Made by a program: the position numbers and the translations under genes | Notes under the pieces: model-generated | Seen by the model: the letters and a program-made list of their open reading frames with translations, nothing else | The model's database searches: none | What the model was told of the DNA's origin: nothing | DNA from: CAZNVB01 sp964576265 | GTDB lineage: Bacteria; Acidobacteriota; Aminicenantia; Aminicenantales; UBA8522 | Length of the DNA: 6,740 bases | Assembly: GCA_964576265.1 (NCBI GenBank) | Contig: CAZNVB010000182.1 | Coordinates: 1 to 6,740, forward strand | Reading direction: 5' to 3' | Shown here: positions 1 through 5,351 of the stretch, one piece after another | How the letters are laid out: every line of letters begins with the position of its first letter | Position numbering within the stretch: position 1 is the first letter of the stretch

Positions 1-47
1 GAGAGAGATTGCGCTTTCTCGTGGCGATTTCGGGAGACACTCCGGAA

Positions 48-76
48 TTGACTAAATCTTAGTTTTCTTATAGAAT
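48..76 (+). promoter_or_regulatory. Predicted sigma70-type promoter
   Basis: TTGACT at 48-53 matches the -35 consensus at five of six positions. TAGAAT at 71-76 matches the -10 consensus at five of six, and the spacer is exactly 17 bp. The surroundings are AT-rich, in contrast to the GC-rich genes to the right. Transcription would start near 82-84 and run rightward, towards the 3' end of the minus-strand operon. This is a sequence match only; the organism's sigma factors are not known from the window. Confidence 0.55.
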
Positions 77-108
77 TAATAAGGATTAAGGCAAGAAAGG
101 AGCGCAAG

Positions 109-171
109 ATGAAGCGCTTTATGGTTCCTCGAGTCAGCCACTGCAAAAGCGGCTGCCAACGTTCATCCTGA
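109..171 (+). CDS. Possible 20-residue small protein
   Basis: An ATG at 109 is preceded by AGGAG at 98-102, six bases upstream, which is near-ideal Shine-Dalgarno spacing. It opens a 20-codon frame closed by TGA at 169-171. The peptide would be basic, with Lys or Arg at residues 2, 3, 8, 13 and 18. It carries His11-Cys12 and Cys16 (a C-x3-C spacing) and has no hydrophobic stretch long enough for a membrane segment. The frame lies inside a predicted transcript bounded by a promoter and a terminator. No known leader-peptide pattern, such as a run of one regulated amino acid, is visible. With so few codons the frame may be chance inside a structured RNA. Confidence 0.25.
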   Translation: MKRFMVPRVSHCKSGCQRSS

Positions 172-202
172 GCACGATGTAAAACTGCTCCTTAGACCTC
201 CA

Positions 203-249
203 AAAGCCCATCCTTTCTCGAAACCGAGAAACGGTGGGCTTTGTTCTTC
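203..249. terminator. Rho-independent terminator, probably bidirectional
   Basis: Bases 203-220 pair with 225-242 around an AAAC loop. Of 18 positions, 16 are Watson-Crick pairs, one is a U-G wobble when read on the plus strand (211 with 234), and one is a C-C mismatch (213 with 232). Read rightward, the stem runs into TTTGTTCTT, so it can end the small plus-strand transcript. Read leftward, it ends in TTTT and begins about 34 bases past the stop codon of the last operon gene, so it can also end the minus-strand operon. The plus-strand stem is slightly better because the wobble becomes an A-C mismatch on the other strand. Confidence 0.7.
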
Positions 250-275
250 CGCCCTCAGATATTTCGGCTCGACCG

Positions 276-809
276 CTATCTTTTTTCAGAGCGCAGGATC
301 CTGGCGATGATGGAAGTTGTCGAATGGCCTTCGACATAAGGGAAGAGGACGACTTTTCCCCCGGCGGCTTCAACCTCCTCCCGGCCGATGACCTGGTCCG
401 GCTGCCAATCGCCCCCTTTGACCAGGACGTCGGGAAGGAGGGCGGCGATGATTCGCCGCGGCGTCTCCTCGCCGAAAGAGGTCAAGTAATCGATCGCCTC
501 CACCGCCCCGAGAATTTCCCATCTCTCGCCCAGGGGGAAAATCGGCCGTCCCGGCCCCTTGATCTTTCTCACCGACGCGTCCTCGTTCAGCGCCACGATG
601 AGGACATCGCCCAGCTTTTTCGCGGCTTTAAAAAGGCGGATATGGCCGGCATGGATGAGGTCGAAGCAGCCGTTGGTGAAAACGACCGTCTTCCCTTCCC
701 TCTTCAGACGGCGGCGGATTTTCTTGAGCTCGGCCACGGACCGGACCTTGGGATCTCTTTTGGGGAAGGATTTCATCGGCCGCCCTGCCGCCCGGACATG
801 TTTTTTCAT
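276..809 (-). CDS. hldC: D-glycero-beta-D-manno-heptose 1-phosphate adenylyltransferase (HldC/RfaE2 type)
   Basis: A 177-residue cytosolic nucleotidyltransferase expected to join heptose 1-phosphate to AMP from ATP. This is the last step to ADP-heptose, the inner-core lipopolysaccharide precursor. The cytidylyltransferase-type fold is clear: TNGCFDLIHAGH at residues 45-56 with the catalytic HxGH at 53-56, VALNEDASVRKIKGPGRPI near 72-90, ERWEIL at 95-100, KGGDW at 131-135, and the nucleotide-binding GHSTTSII at 161-168. The length suits the stand-alone enzyme. There is no fused ribokinase-like domain as in the bifunctional HldE of enteric bacteria, so the kinase must be encoded elsewhere. The chosen ATG overlaps the exporter ATPase stop as ATGA, with AGAGG only three bases upstream. 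A second ATG at 776 (166 residues) has AGGG six bases upstream and is a real alternative. The position after the exporter genes fits a role in envelope glycan synthesis. Glycerol-3-phosphate cytidylyltransferases are related, but the motifs favour the heptose enzyme. Confidence 0.88.
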   Translation of the reverse strand: MKKHVRAAGRPMKSFPKRDPKVRSVAELKKIRRRLKREGKTVVFTNGCFDLIHAGHIRLFKAAKKLGDVLIVALNEDASVRKIKGPGRPIFPLGERWEILGAVEAIDYLTSFGEETPRRIIAALLPDVLVKGGDWQPDQVIGREEVEAAGGKVVLFPYVEGHSTTSIIARILRSEKR

Positions 810-2083
810 TCGCCTCTTTGCGGCGGCTTGATTTCGATTCCGGGCGAGAAACTCCAGGCGTGGGGCAGTCGGCCGATGCCCACATCCCGGAGCGTCGAGG
901 AGACGAGAAAAGAGTAGAGGTTTCGGTGGTAGTCGTAAGGATAGCCGTCCCTCTTGTGGACGGCGACATCCAGGTAGTAAGTCCCGTTGATCAGGTTGAG
1001 CCGCTCGATCCGGCAGACGACCTTCCCCTCTCCCCGGATGGAAACGGGCTCGAAATTCTCGAGATGGGTGTTCGTGCCGTAGCAGCAGATTCCCTGGGAG
1101 TTGAAGATCCCGATGCCGAAAACGAAATCGTCCGTCTCGGCATGGGCGACGACATCCATCTCCAGAATCATTCCCTCGTCCGGCGCGAAGACGTGCTTCT
1201 CCTGCCCCGCGAGATTCTTTAAAATCACTCGGCTGATCTCCACTTCCCGTTTTCCCCAGCGGTTCTCCCGTCTTTCCTCTTCGGCGCTCGGCTGGGGAGC
1301 CTTCTCTTCCCTCCGCCTTTCGAACTTCTCTTCCTGGGTCTCGGCGACATCCTGAAGGTACATGTCGATGACCCGTTTGGGGTCGCCGACCATCAGCAGA
1401 CGGCCTCCCTTGAGCCAGCCGACCCGGTCGCAGATTTTTTCCACGGTCGTCAGATCGTGACTGACAAAAAGAATGGTTTTTTTTCGCCGCCGGAAATCGT
1501 CGATCCGGTCGAGACACTTCGGAACGAAGGCGGCGTCGCCGACCGCCAGGACCTCATCGATCAGCAAGATATCGGGGTTGACGTTGATGGCGATGGCAAA
1601 ACCCAGCCTCATATACATTCCGGAGGAATAGGTCTTGACCGGCGCGTCGATGAAATCCTCGAGCTCGGCGAAGCGGACGATCTCGTCGAACTTGGCGCTG
1701 ATCTCCTTTCTCGACAAGCCGAGCATGATCCCGTTGATGAAAATGTTCTCCCGGCCGGAAATCTCCGGATGGAACCCGGCTCCGAGCTCGATCAGGGCCG
1801 AGACTTTGCCTTCCGTCCGAACGGTGCCGCGCGTCGGCTTGGTGATGCCGGCGACCAGCTTGAGCAGCGTGCTTTTCCCCGAGCCGTTCTCTCCGATGAC
1901 GCCGAAGGTCTGGCCCTTTTCCACCCGGATCGTCACGTCATCGAGGGCGGTCACCAGCTCGTCCGGACGAAGGGAACGGAAAAGATCGCCTTTGACCAGG
2001 GCGCTTTTGAACGTCTGGAAGCGATGTCGGGCCGAATATTTCTGGTAGACGCGCGAAACCTCCACGACCTCGATGGCGTACAT
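806..2083 (-). CDS. wzt: Polysaccharide ABC exporter ATP-binding protein with C-terminal glycan-binding domain (Wzt type)
   Basis: A 425-residue ATPase that would power export of lipid-linked O-antigen or a similar polysaccharide across the inner membrane, paired with the permease just upstream. The N-terminal nucleotide-binding domain (about 1-243) has Walker A GENGSGKST at 64-72, the signature YSSGMYMRLGF at 152-162, Walker B ILLIDEVLAVGD at 172-183 and the switch histidine His209 in SHD. The ELGAGFHPEISGREN stretch at 99-113 is typical of this subfamily. A highly charged linker (about 245-277) leads to a C-terminal domain starting near RWG at 275-277. This matches the Wzt_C carbohydrate-binding region, which in studied systems recognises the modified non-reducing end of the glycan. 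The ATG directly follows the permease TGA, with AGGAGG five bases upstream inside the last permease codons. Teichoic-acid TagH-type ATPases are related, but the long C-domain and the heptose gene next door favour lipopolysaccharide. Confidence 0.9.
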   Translation of the reverse strand: MYAIEVVEVSRVYQKYSARHRFQTFKSALVKGDLFRSLRPDELVTALDDVTIRVEKGQTFGVIGENGSGKSTLLKLVAGITKPTRGTVRTEGKVSALIELGAGFHPEISGRENIFINGIMLGLSRKEISAKFDEIVRFAELEDFIDAPVKTYSSGMYMRLGFAIAINVNPDILLIDEVLAVGDAAFVPKCLDRIDDFRRRKKTILFVSHDLTTVEKICDRVGWLKGGRLLMVGDPKRVIDMYLQDVAETQEEKFERRREEKAPQPSAEEERRENRWGKREVEISRVILKNLAGQEKHVFAPDEGMILEMDVVAHAETDDFVFGIGIFNSQGICCYGTNTHLENFEPVSIRGEGKVVCRIERLNLINGTYYLDVAVHKRDGYPYDYHRNLYSFLVSSTLRDVGIGRLPHAWSFSPGIEIKPPQRGE

Positions 2084-2902
2084 TCAGACCTCCTCGGGGA
2101 AGGAGTCGCGGAGCCGGTCGAAAATCTTATAGCTCACGACGAACAGGACGAGGGAAACGAGAAGCGTGACGCCCAGTCTTTTCCAATGGAACAGGCCCCC
2201 GTAGAACAGGCAGTACTGATACCCCTGAATGATGTGGGTCATCGGGTTGAGGTTGAGAAAATTCCGCAGCAGCGAAGACCCCTGGATGCTGCTGAAGGTC
2301 ATGGAATAGACGATCGGGGTGGCGAAAAACCAGAAGGTCAGCCAGTTGGCCAGGATGTCCTTAATATCCCGAAAATGGACGGTCAGAGCGGAGATGAGCA
2401 GGGAAAAACCGAGGCTGAAGATGAATTGAACGAGGACCACGACAGGCAGGAGCAACGCATAGGGGGTGAGTTTTTTGCCCAGGATCGGGATGAAGGCCAG
2501 GACGATCGGCAGCCCGAAAAAGAAGTGAATCATGTTGCTCGTCACCGTGACCACGGGCAGGACTTCGGCCGGGAAAAGGATTTTCTTGATCAGATTTCCA
2601 TGGATCATCAGGACATTGGCCGATTCCAGAGTCGAGGAGGAAAACCAGTGCCAGGGAAGAATGCCGCAAAAAAGATAAAGGGCGTAAATCAACGGCTTGG
2701 ACTCGAACGCGGGGTCCCGGGGCTGAATGATCAGCCCGAAAACGGCCGTATAAACGATCATCAGGAGGAGAGGATTGAAGAACGACCAGAGGAAACCGAG
2801 GACGGTCCCCCGGTAGCGCGCCTTGAGCTCGCGGACAACCAGATTCTGGATCAGGACTCGATAGCGATAGAGCTCCCGGAGGTTATGGAAAAGACGGGCC
2901 AA
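2084..2902 (-). CDS. wzm: Polysaccharide ABC exporter permease (Wzm type, ABC-2 family)
   Basis: A 272-residue inner-membrane protein, the usual size for the O-antigen or capsule ABC-2 permease, expected to form a dimeric channel with the adjacent ATPase. The family hallmark near the N terminus is visible: RELKARYRGTVLGFLWSFFNP at about 24-44, an amphipathic stretch leading into the first membrane segment. About six hydrophobic segments can be seen, near 36-58, 71-90, 113-140, 147-172, 184-201 and 243-261. HFRDIKD at 176-182 and TPIVYS at 195-200 are also typical. The start codon is TTG: bases 2908-2913 read AGGAGG on the coding strand, five bases before it, and the next methionine is at residue 48, inside membrane segment one. 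The start lies 20 bases inside the end of the methyltransferase gene, and the stop abuts the ATPase ATG, so translation is probably coupled on both sides. Confidence 0.9.
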   Translation of the reverse strand: MARLFHNLRELYRYRVLIQNLVVRELKARYRGTVLGFLWSFFNPLLLMIVYTAVFGLIIQPRDPAFESKPLIYALYLFCGILPWHWFSSSTLESANVLMIHGNLIKKILFPAEVLPVVTVTSNMIHFFFGLPIVLAFIPILGKKLTPYALLLPVVVLVQFIFSLGFSLLISALTVHFRDIKDILANWLTFWFFATPIVYSMTFSSIQGSSLLRNFLNLNPMTHIIQGYQYCLFYGGLFHWKRLGVTLLVSLVLFVVSYKIFDRLRDSFPEEV

Positions 2903-3641
2903 CGGATCCTCCTGAAAAAATTCTGTTCATCTCTTCGGTATATCGTCCTCTCTCATCATAGACAAAAAGAGGCGGCCGGACAATCGCCGCCGCCGCCTCG
3001 AAACCGCATTCGGCCAGAAACCAGCGGGGCGGTCGGCCGCACGCCGGATGAACGTGGCGAACGGCTCTGAGCCGCAAGCCGTTTTTCACCGCCGCCTCAT
3101 CAAAGTCCGTTCTCCTTCCGGCCGGGTAGATGAAATAGGCCCGGCCCTCGGGTTTTAGGCAGGTTCGCGTCGCGCTCATGATATCAGAGATCGAGCAGAG
3201 AATCTCGTGCTTGGCCACGGATTTCTCTTCCGACCGGCTCAACTGGCCGCTTCGCGACCTGATGTGCGGCGGGTTGGAAAAGACGATGTCGAACTTCTCC
3301 TCCGGGACGAAGGCTCGGAGATCCTGTTCGAGAACCGTGATTTTCTCTTCCAGGCCGTTGAGCCGGATATTCCGCCGCGCGAGCTCGGCCAGCGCCGGCT
3401 GGATCTCAAGGCATACGATCCGGCGGAACGGTTTCAGGCTGAGGAGGAGGGAGATGACCCCGACCCCTGCCCCGAGCTCGAGCAGCTCGTCCGCCGGTCC
3501 GGGCTGAATAAAATCGGCCAGAAGCGGAGCGTCGATCGAAAACCTGTAGCCTCGCTTCTTCTGAAGGATGTGGATCCGGCCGTGATAGAAGGAATCGAGC
3601 GTTTCCTCCGCTCGCGCTTCAGGCTCGGGATTCCTCATCAT
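2883..3641 (-). CDS. TrmN6-like SAM-dependent methyltransferase (COG4123 type)
   Basis: A 252-residue class I methyltransferase, probably acting on adenine in RNA. The family's best-known member makes N6-methyladenosine-37 in tRNA1(Val), but orthology is not shown here. Visible elements are GYRFSIDAPLLADF at 31-44, typical of the family N terminus; SAM motif I LLELGAGVGVISLLL at 53-67; an acidic residue ending the next strand in CLEI at 77-80; LEQDLRAF at 104-111; the catalytic-loop equivalent SNPPH at 122-126; and the downstream SGQLS and AKHE (131-135, 143-146) that mark this subfamily. The loop usually reads NPPY or NPPF, and His126 replaces the aromatic residue. The start is ATGATG, 23 bases inside the 3' end of atpC, with no good Shine-Dalgarno, which suggests translational coupling. 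The C terminus overlaps the permease start by 20 bases. A PrmC/HemK-like protein methylase is a less likely alternative. Confidence 0.75.
   Translation of the reverse strand: MMRNPEPEARAEETLDSFYHGRIHILQKKRGYRFSIDAPLLADFIQPGPADELLELGAGVGVISLLLSLKPFRRIVCLEIQPALAELARRNIRLNGLEEKITVLEQDLRAFVPEEKFDIVFSNPPHIRSRSGQLSRSEEKSVAKHEILCSISDIMSATRTCLKPEGRAYFIYPAGRRTDFDEAAVKNGLRLRAVRHVHPACGRPPRWFLAECGFEAAAAIVRPPLFVYDERGRYTEEMNRIFSGGSVGPSFP
2903..2913 (-). promoter_or_regulatory. Ribosome-binding site that fixes the TTG start of the permease
   Basis: On the minus strand, AGGAGG at 2913-2908 is followed by the five-base spacer ATCCG and then TTG at 2902-2900. A full Shine-Dalgarno match at ideal distance supports initiation at this rare start codon. 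The site lies inside the last codons of the upstream methyltransferase gene. Confidence 0.75.
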
Positions 3642-3903
3642 CGCTCAAAGAGGTAAACACGAGAACGCTCTCCGGGCCGATTTCGGCGTAACCGCCCTTG
3701 ACTTCAAACCGGCTTTCTGTTCCCGATCGGCGATAGCGCAACGTCCCTTTCCCGAGGGCCACGAAGAGCTCCCGATGCCCGGGAAGAATCCCGAGCTCCC
3801 CCTCCAGGCCGGGAAGGGCCGCCTCCTCGACCTGTCCGTCGACAAGGAGCTGCCGAGGCGTGATGACTTTGAGCTGGAAGAAATCCGCTTTTTTTTCGTT
3901 CAT
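3619..3903 (-). CDS. atpC: ATP synthase F1 epsilon subunit, short form
   Basis: A 94-residue epsilon subunit, part of the F1 central stalk linking the gamma subunit to the membrane c-ring. The N-terminal beta-sandwich is intact: FFQLKVITPRQLLVDGQVEEA at about 8-28, the family signature PGLEGELGILPGH at 31-43, and GGYAEIGPESVLVFTSL at 70-86. Many bacterial epsilon subunits run to about 130-140 residues and end in two alpha helices that bind ATP or block rotation. Here the protein stops right after the sandwich, so that regulatory domain is absent. The DNA beyond the stop is the methyltransferase gene, whose start lies within the last codons of atpC. The ATG overlaps the atpD stop as ATGA, the normal close coupling of beta and epsilon genes. 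Codons 3-5 contain a run of eight A residues (3889-3896). Confidence 0.93.
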   Translation of the reverse strand: MNEKKADFFQLKVITPRQLLVDGQVEEAALPGLEGELGILPGHRELFVALGKGTLRYRRSGTESRFEVKGGYAEIGPESVLVFTSLSDDEESRA

Positions 3904-5333
3904 GACGCCTGCAGCTTTGCCGCCCGCTCGACGACTTCATCAATCCCCCCGGCCATGTAGAAGGCCTGTTCCGGCTTGTTGTCGTGAAGGCCCTCGACGA
4001 TTTCCCTGAACCCCCGAACCGTCTCTTCGATGGGGACATAGACGCCGGGGCGGCCGGTGAACTCCTCGGCGACATGGAACGGCTGGGAGAGAAAGCGCTG
4101 AATCTTGCGCGCCCGGGCAACGATAAGTTTATCCTCGTCCGACAGCTCTTCGATCCCCAGGATGGCGATGATGTCCTGCAGGTCTTTGTACCTCTGCAGA
4201 ATTTCCTTGACCCGCCGGGCCACACGGTAGTGCTCTTCGCCGACGATGCGGGGGTCCAGGATTCGAGAATAGGAGCTGAGCGGGTCGACCGCCGGATAGA
4301 TGCCCATCTCGGTCAGGGCTCGGGAAAGGTTCGTCGAAGCGTCGAGATGGGAAAACGTCGTCGCCGGAGCCGGGTCGGTGAAGTCGTCGGCAGGAACATA
4401 GATAGCCTGGACGGAGGTAATCGAGCCCTTCTTCGTCGAGGTGATCCGCTCTTCAAGCTCGCCCAGCTCGGTGGCCAGGTTCGGCTGGTAACCGACGGCC
4501 GACGGCATGCGGCCGAGGAGCGCCGAAACCTCGGAACCAGCCTGGACGAAGCGGAAGATGTTGTCGATAAAAAGGAGAATATCCTGGTTCATTTCGTCGC
4601 GGAAATACTCGGCCACAGAAAGGGCCGCCAGCCCCACCCGAAGCCTTGCCCCGGGCGGCTCCGTCATCTGGCCGTAAATGAGAGCCGTCTTGCTGATGAC
4701 GCCGGTGCCTTTCATCTCCAGCCAGAGATCGTTTCCTTCCCTCGTTCGCTCGCCGACCCCGGCAAAAACCGAATAGCCGCCGTGCTCCATGGCCACGTTA
4801 TGGATGAGCTCCATGATAATCACCGTCTTTCCGACGCCGGCTCCGCCGAAAAGCCCGATTTTCCCTCCTTTGAGAAAAGGCTGAATCAGGTCGATGACCT
4901 TGATCCCCGTTTCGAACATTTCCATCCTGGTGCTCTGGTCCTCGAGAGGCGGCGGCAGTCGATGGATGGGATATTTCTTTTTGGCCTTGACCGGGCCCAG
5001 ATGATCCACCGGCTCGCCGATGACGTTGAGGACCCGGCCCAGAGTTTCCTCTCCGACAGGGATCTCGATCGGCCCCTCCAGGTCGACGGCCTTCATCCCC
5101 CGGGCCAGACCGTCGGTCGGATGCATGGAGACGCAGCGGACTTTATCTTCGCCGATGTGCTGCTCGACCTCGACGATGATGTCCACGGGCGTCGGCGTCT
5201 CGAACCCTTCGCTGGTGATCCGGATGGCATTATAGATCTCGGGCAATTCCATCTCCTTGAATTCGACATCCACCACCGGGCCGATGATCTGGACAACCCG
5301 GCCGACGCGCCTTTTCCCTTTTTCATTCGTCAT
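3900..5333 (-). CDS. atpD: ATP synthase F1 beta subunit (catalytic)
   Basis: The catalytic beta subunit of F-type ATP synthase, 477 residues from the chosen start, which is normal length. Three copies alternate with alpha in the F1 head and make ATP from ADP and phosphate. Key elements in order are VGRVVQIIGPVVDVEF in the N-terminal barrel (10-25), P-loop GGAGVGKT at 163-170, GERTREGNDL at 194-203 with the catalytic glutamate at 195, DNIFRF (Walker B region) at 257-262, ALLGRMPSAVGYQP at 271-284, SITSVQAIYVPADDFTDP at about 304-321, and EELSDED at 395-401, the equivalent of the DELSEED lever that contacts gamma. I chose ATG 5333 because GGAG lies six bases upstream. A GTG at 5345 would add four residues but has a poorer site. 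The gene starts 18 bases after atpG and overlaps atpC by four bases. Confidence 0.97.
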   Translation of the reverse strand: MTNEKGKRRVGRVVQIIGPVVDVEFKEMELPEIYNAIRITSEGFETPTPVDIIVEVEQHIGEDKVRCVSMHPTDGLARGMKAVDLEGPIEIPVGEETLGRVLNVIGEPVDHLGPVKAKKKYPIHRLPPPLEDQSTRMEMFETGIKVIDLIQPFLKGGKIGLFGGAGVGKTVIIMELIHNVAMEHGGYSVFAGVGERTREGNDLWLEMKGTGVISKTALIYGQMTEPPGARLRVGLAALSVAEYFRDEMNQDILLFIDNIFRFVQAGSEVSALLGRMPSAVGYQPNLATELGELEERITSTKKGSITSVQAIYVPADDFTDPAPATTFSHLDASTNLSRALTEMGIYPAVDPLSSYSRILDPRIVGEEHYRVARRVKEILQRYKDLQDIIAILGIEELSDEDKLIVARARKIQRFLSQPFHVAEEFTGRPGVYVPIEETVRGFREIVEGLHDNKPEQAFYMAGGIDEVVERAAKLQAS

Positions 5334-5351
5334 GGTCGTCTCCACAGATCT

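Larger units (their letters stand above)
83..249 (+). ncRNA. Putative small RNA or small-peptide transcript, family unknown
   Basis: This is an inferred transcript from the promoter at 48-76 to the hairpin and T-rich tail ending near 249, roughly 165 nt. The predicted 5' end, 82-91, can pair with 190-199: nine Watson-Crick pairs, one U-G pair and one A-A mismatch. That would close the molecule just before the terminator. Possible inner hairpins are 101-105 with 114-118, 135-139 with 151-155 (plus 143-144 with 149-150 around an AAAA loop), and 164-167 with 176-179. A competing pairing of 97-103 (AAGGAGC) with 187-193 (GCTCCTT) would hide the ribosome-binding site of the small frame at 109. It does not show the conserved signatures I know for tmRNA, RNase P RNA, SRP RNA or tRNA. 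Whether it acts as RNA, as a messenger for the peptide, or not at all is undecided. Confidence 0.35.

Noticed and set aside
1..55. Open plus-strand frame ending in TAA at 53-55, possibly the tail of a gene to the left
   Set aside because: Only 17 codons are visible, with no recognisable sequence; a second frame is also open until 49-51. It cannot be supported from this window.
121..157. A tRNA-like stretch (GGTTCCTCGAGTC near 123-135)
   Set aside because: It lacks the TTCRA core spacing, a paired acceptor stem and an anticodon arm, so it is not a tRNA or tmRNA.
1477..1484. Eight-A run in the coding strand of wzt (and a similar run at 3889-3896 in atpC) as a programmed slippage site
   Set aside because: The downstream frames are intact and complete without slippage, and lysine AAA tracts are frequent across all genes here. 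No stimulatory structure was seen.
810..1517. A long N-terminal extension of the heptose adenylyltransferase frame
   Set aside because: The frame stays open for 236 more codons, but this lies entirely within the Wzt gene and encodes Arg- and Gly-rich sequence unlike any adenylyltransferase. The 177-residue form matches the family length.
1457..3070. A 537-codon open frame on the plus strand opposite the exporter genes
   Set aside because: It is antisense to two well-supported ABC transporter genes. Its product is a low-information mix rich in Asp, Glu, Gln, Arg and His with no motif, as expected from the complement of GC-rich coding DNA.
5334..5345. GTG at 5345 as the atpD start
   Set aside because: It adds only four non-conserved residues. 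The ATG at 5333 has GGAG at a six-base distance, so it is the better start.
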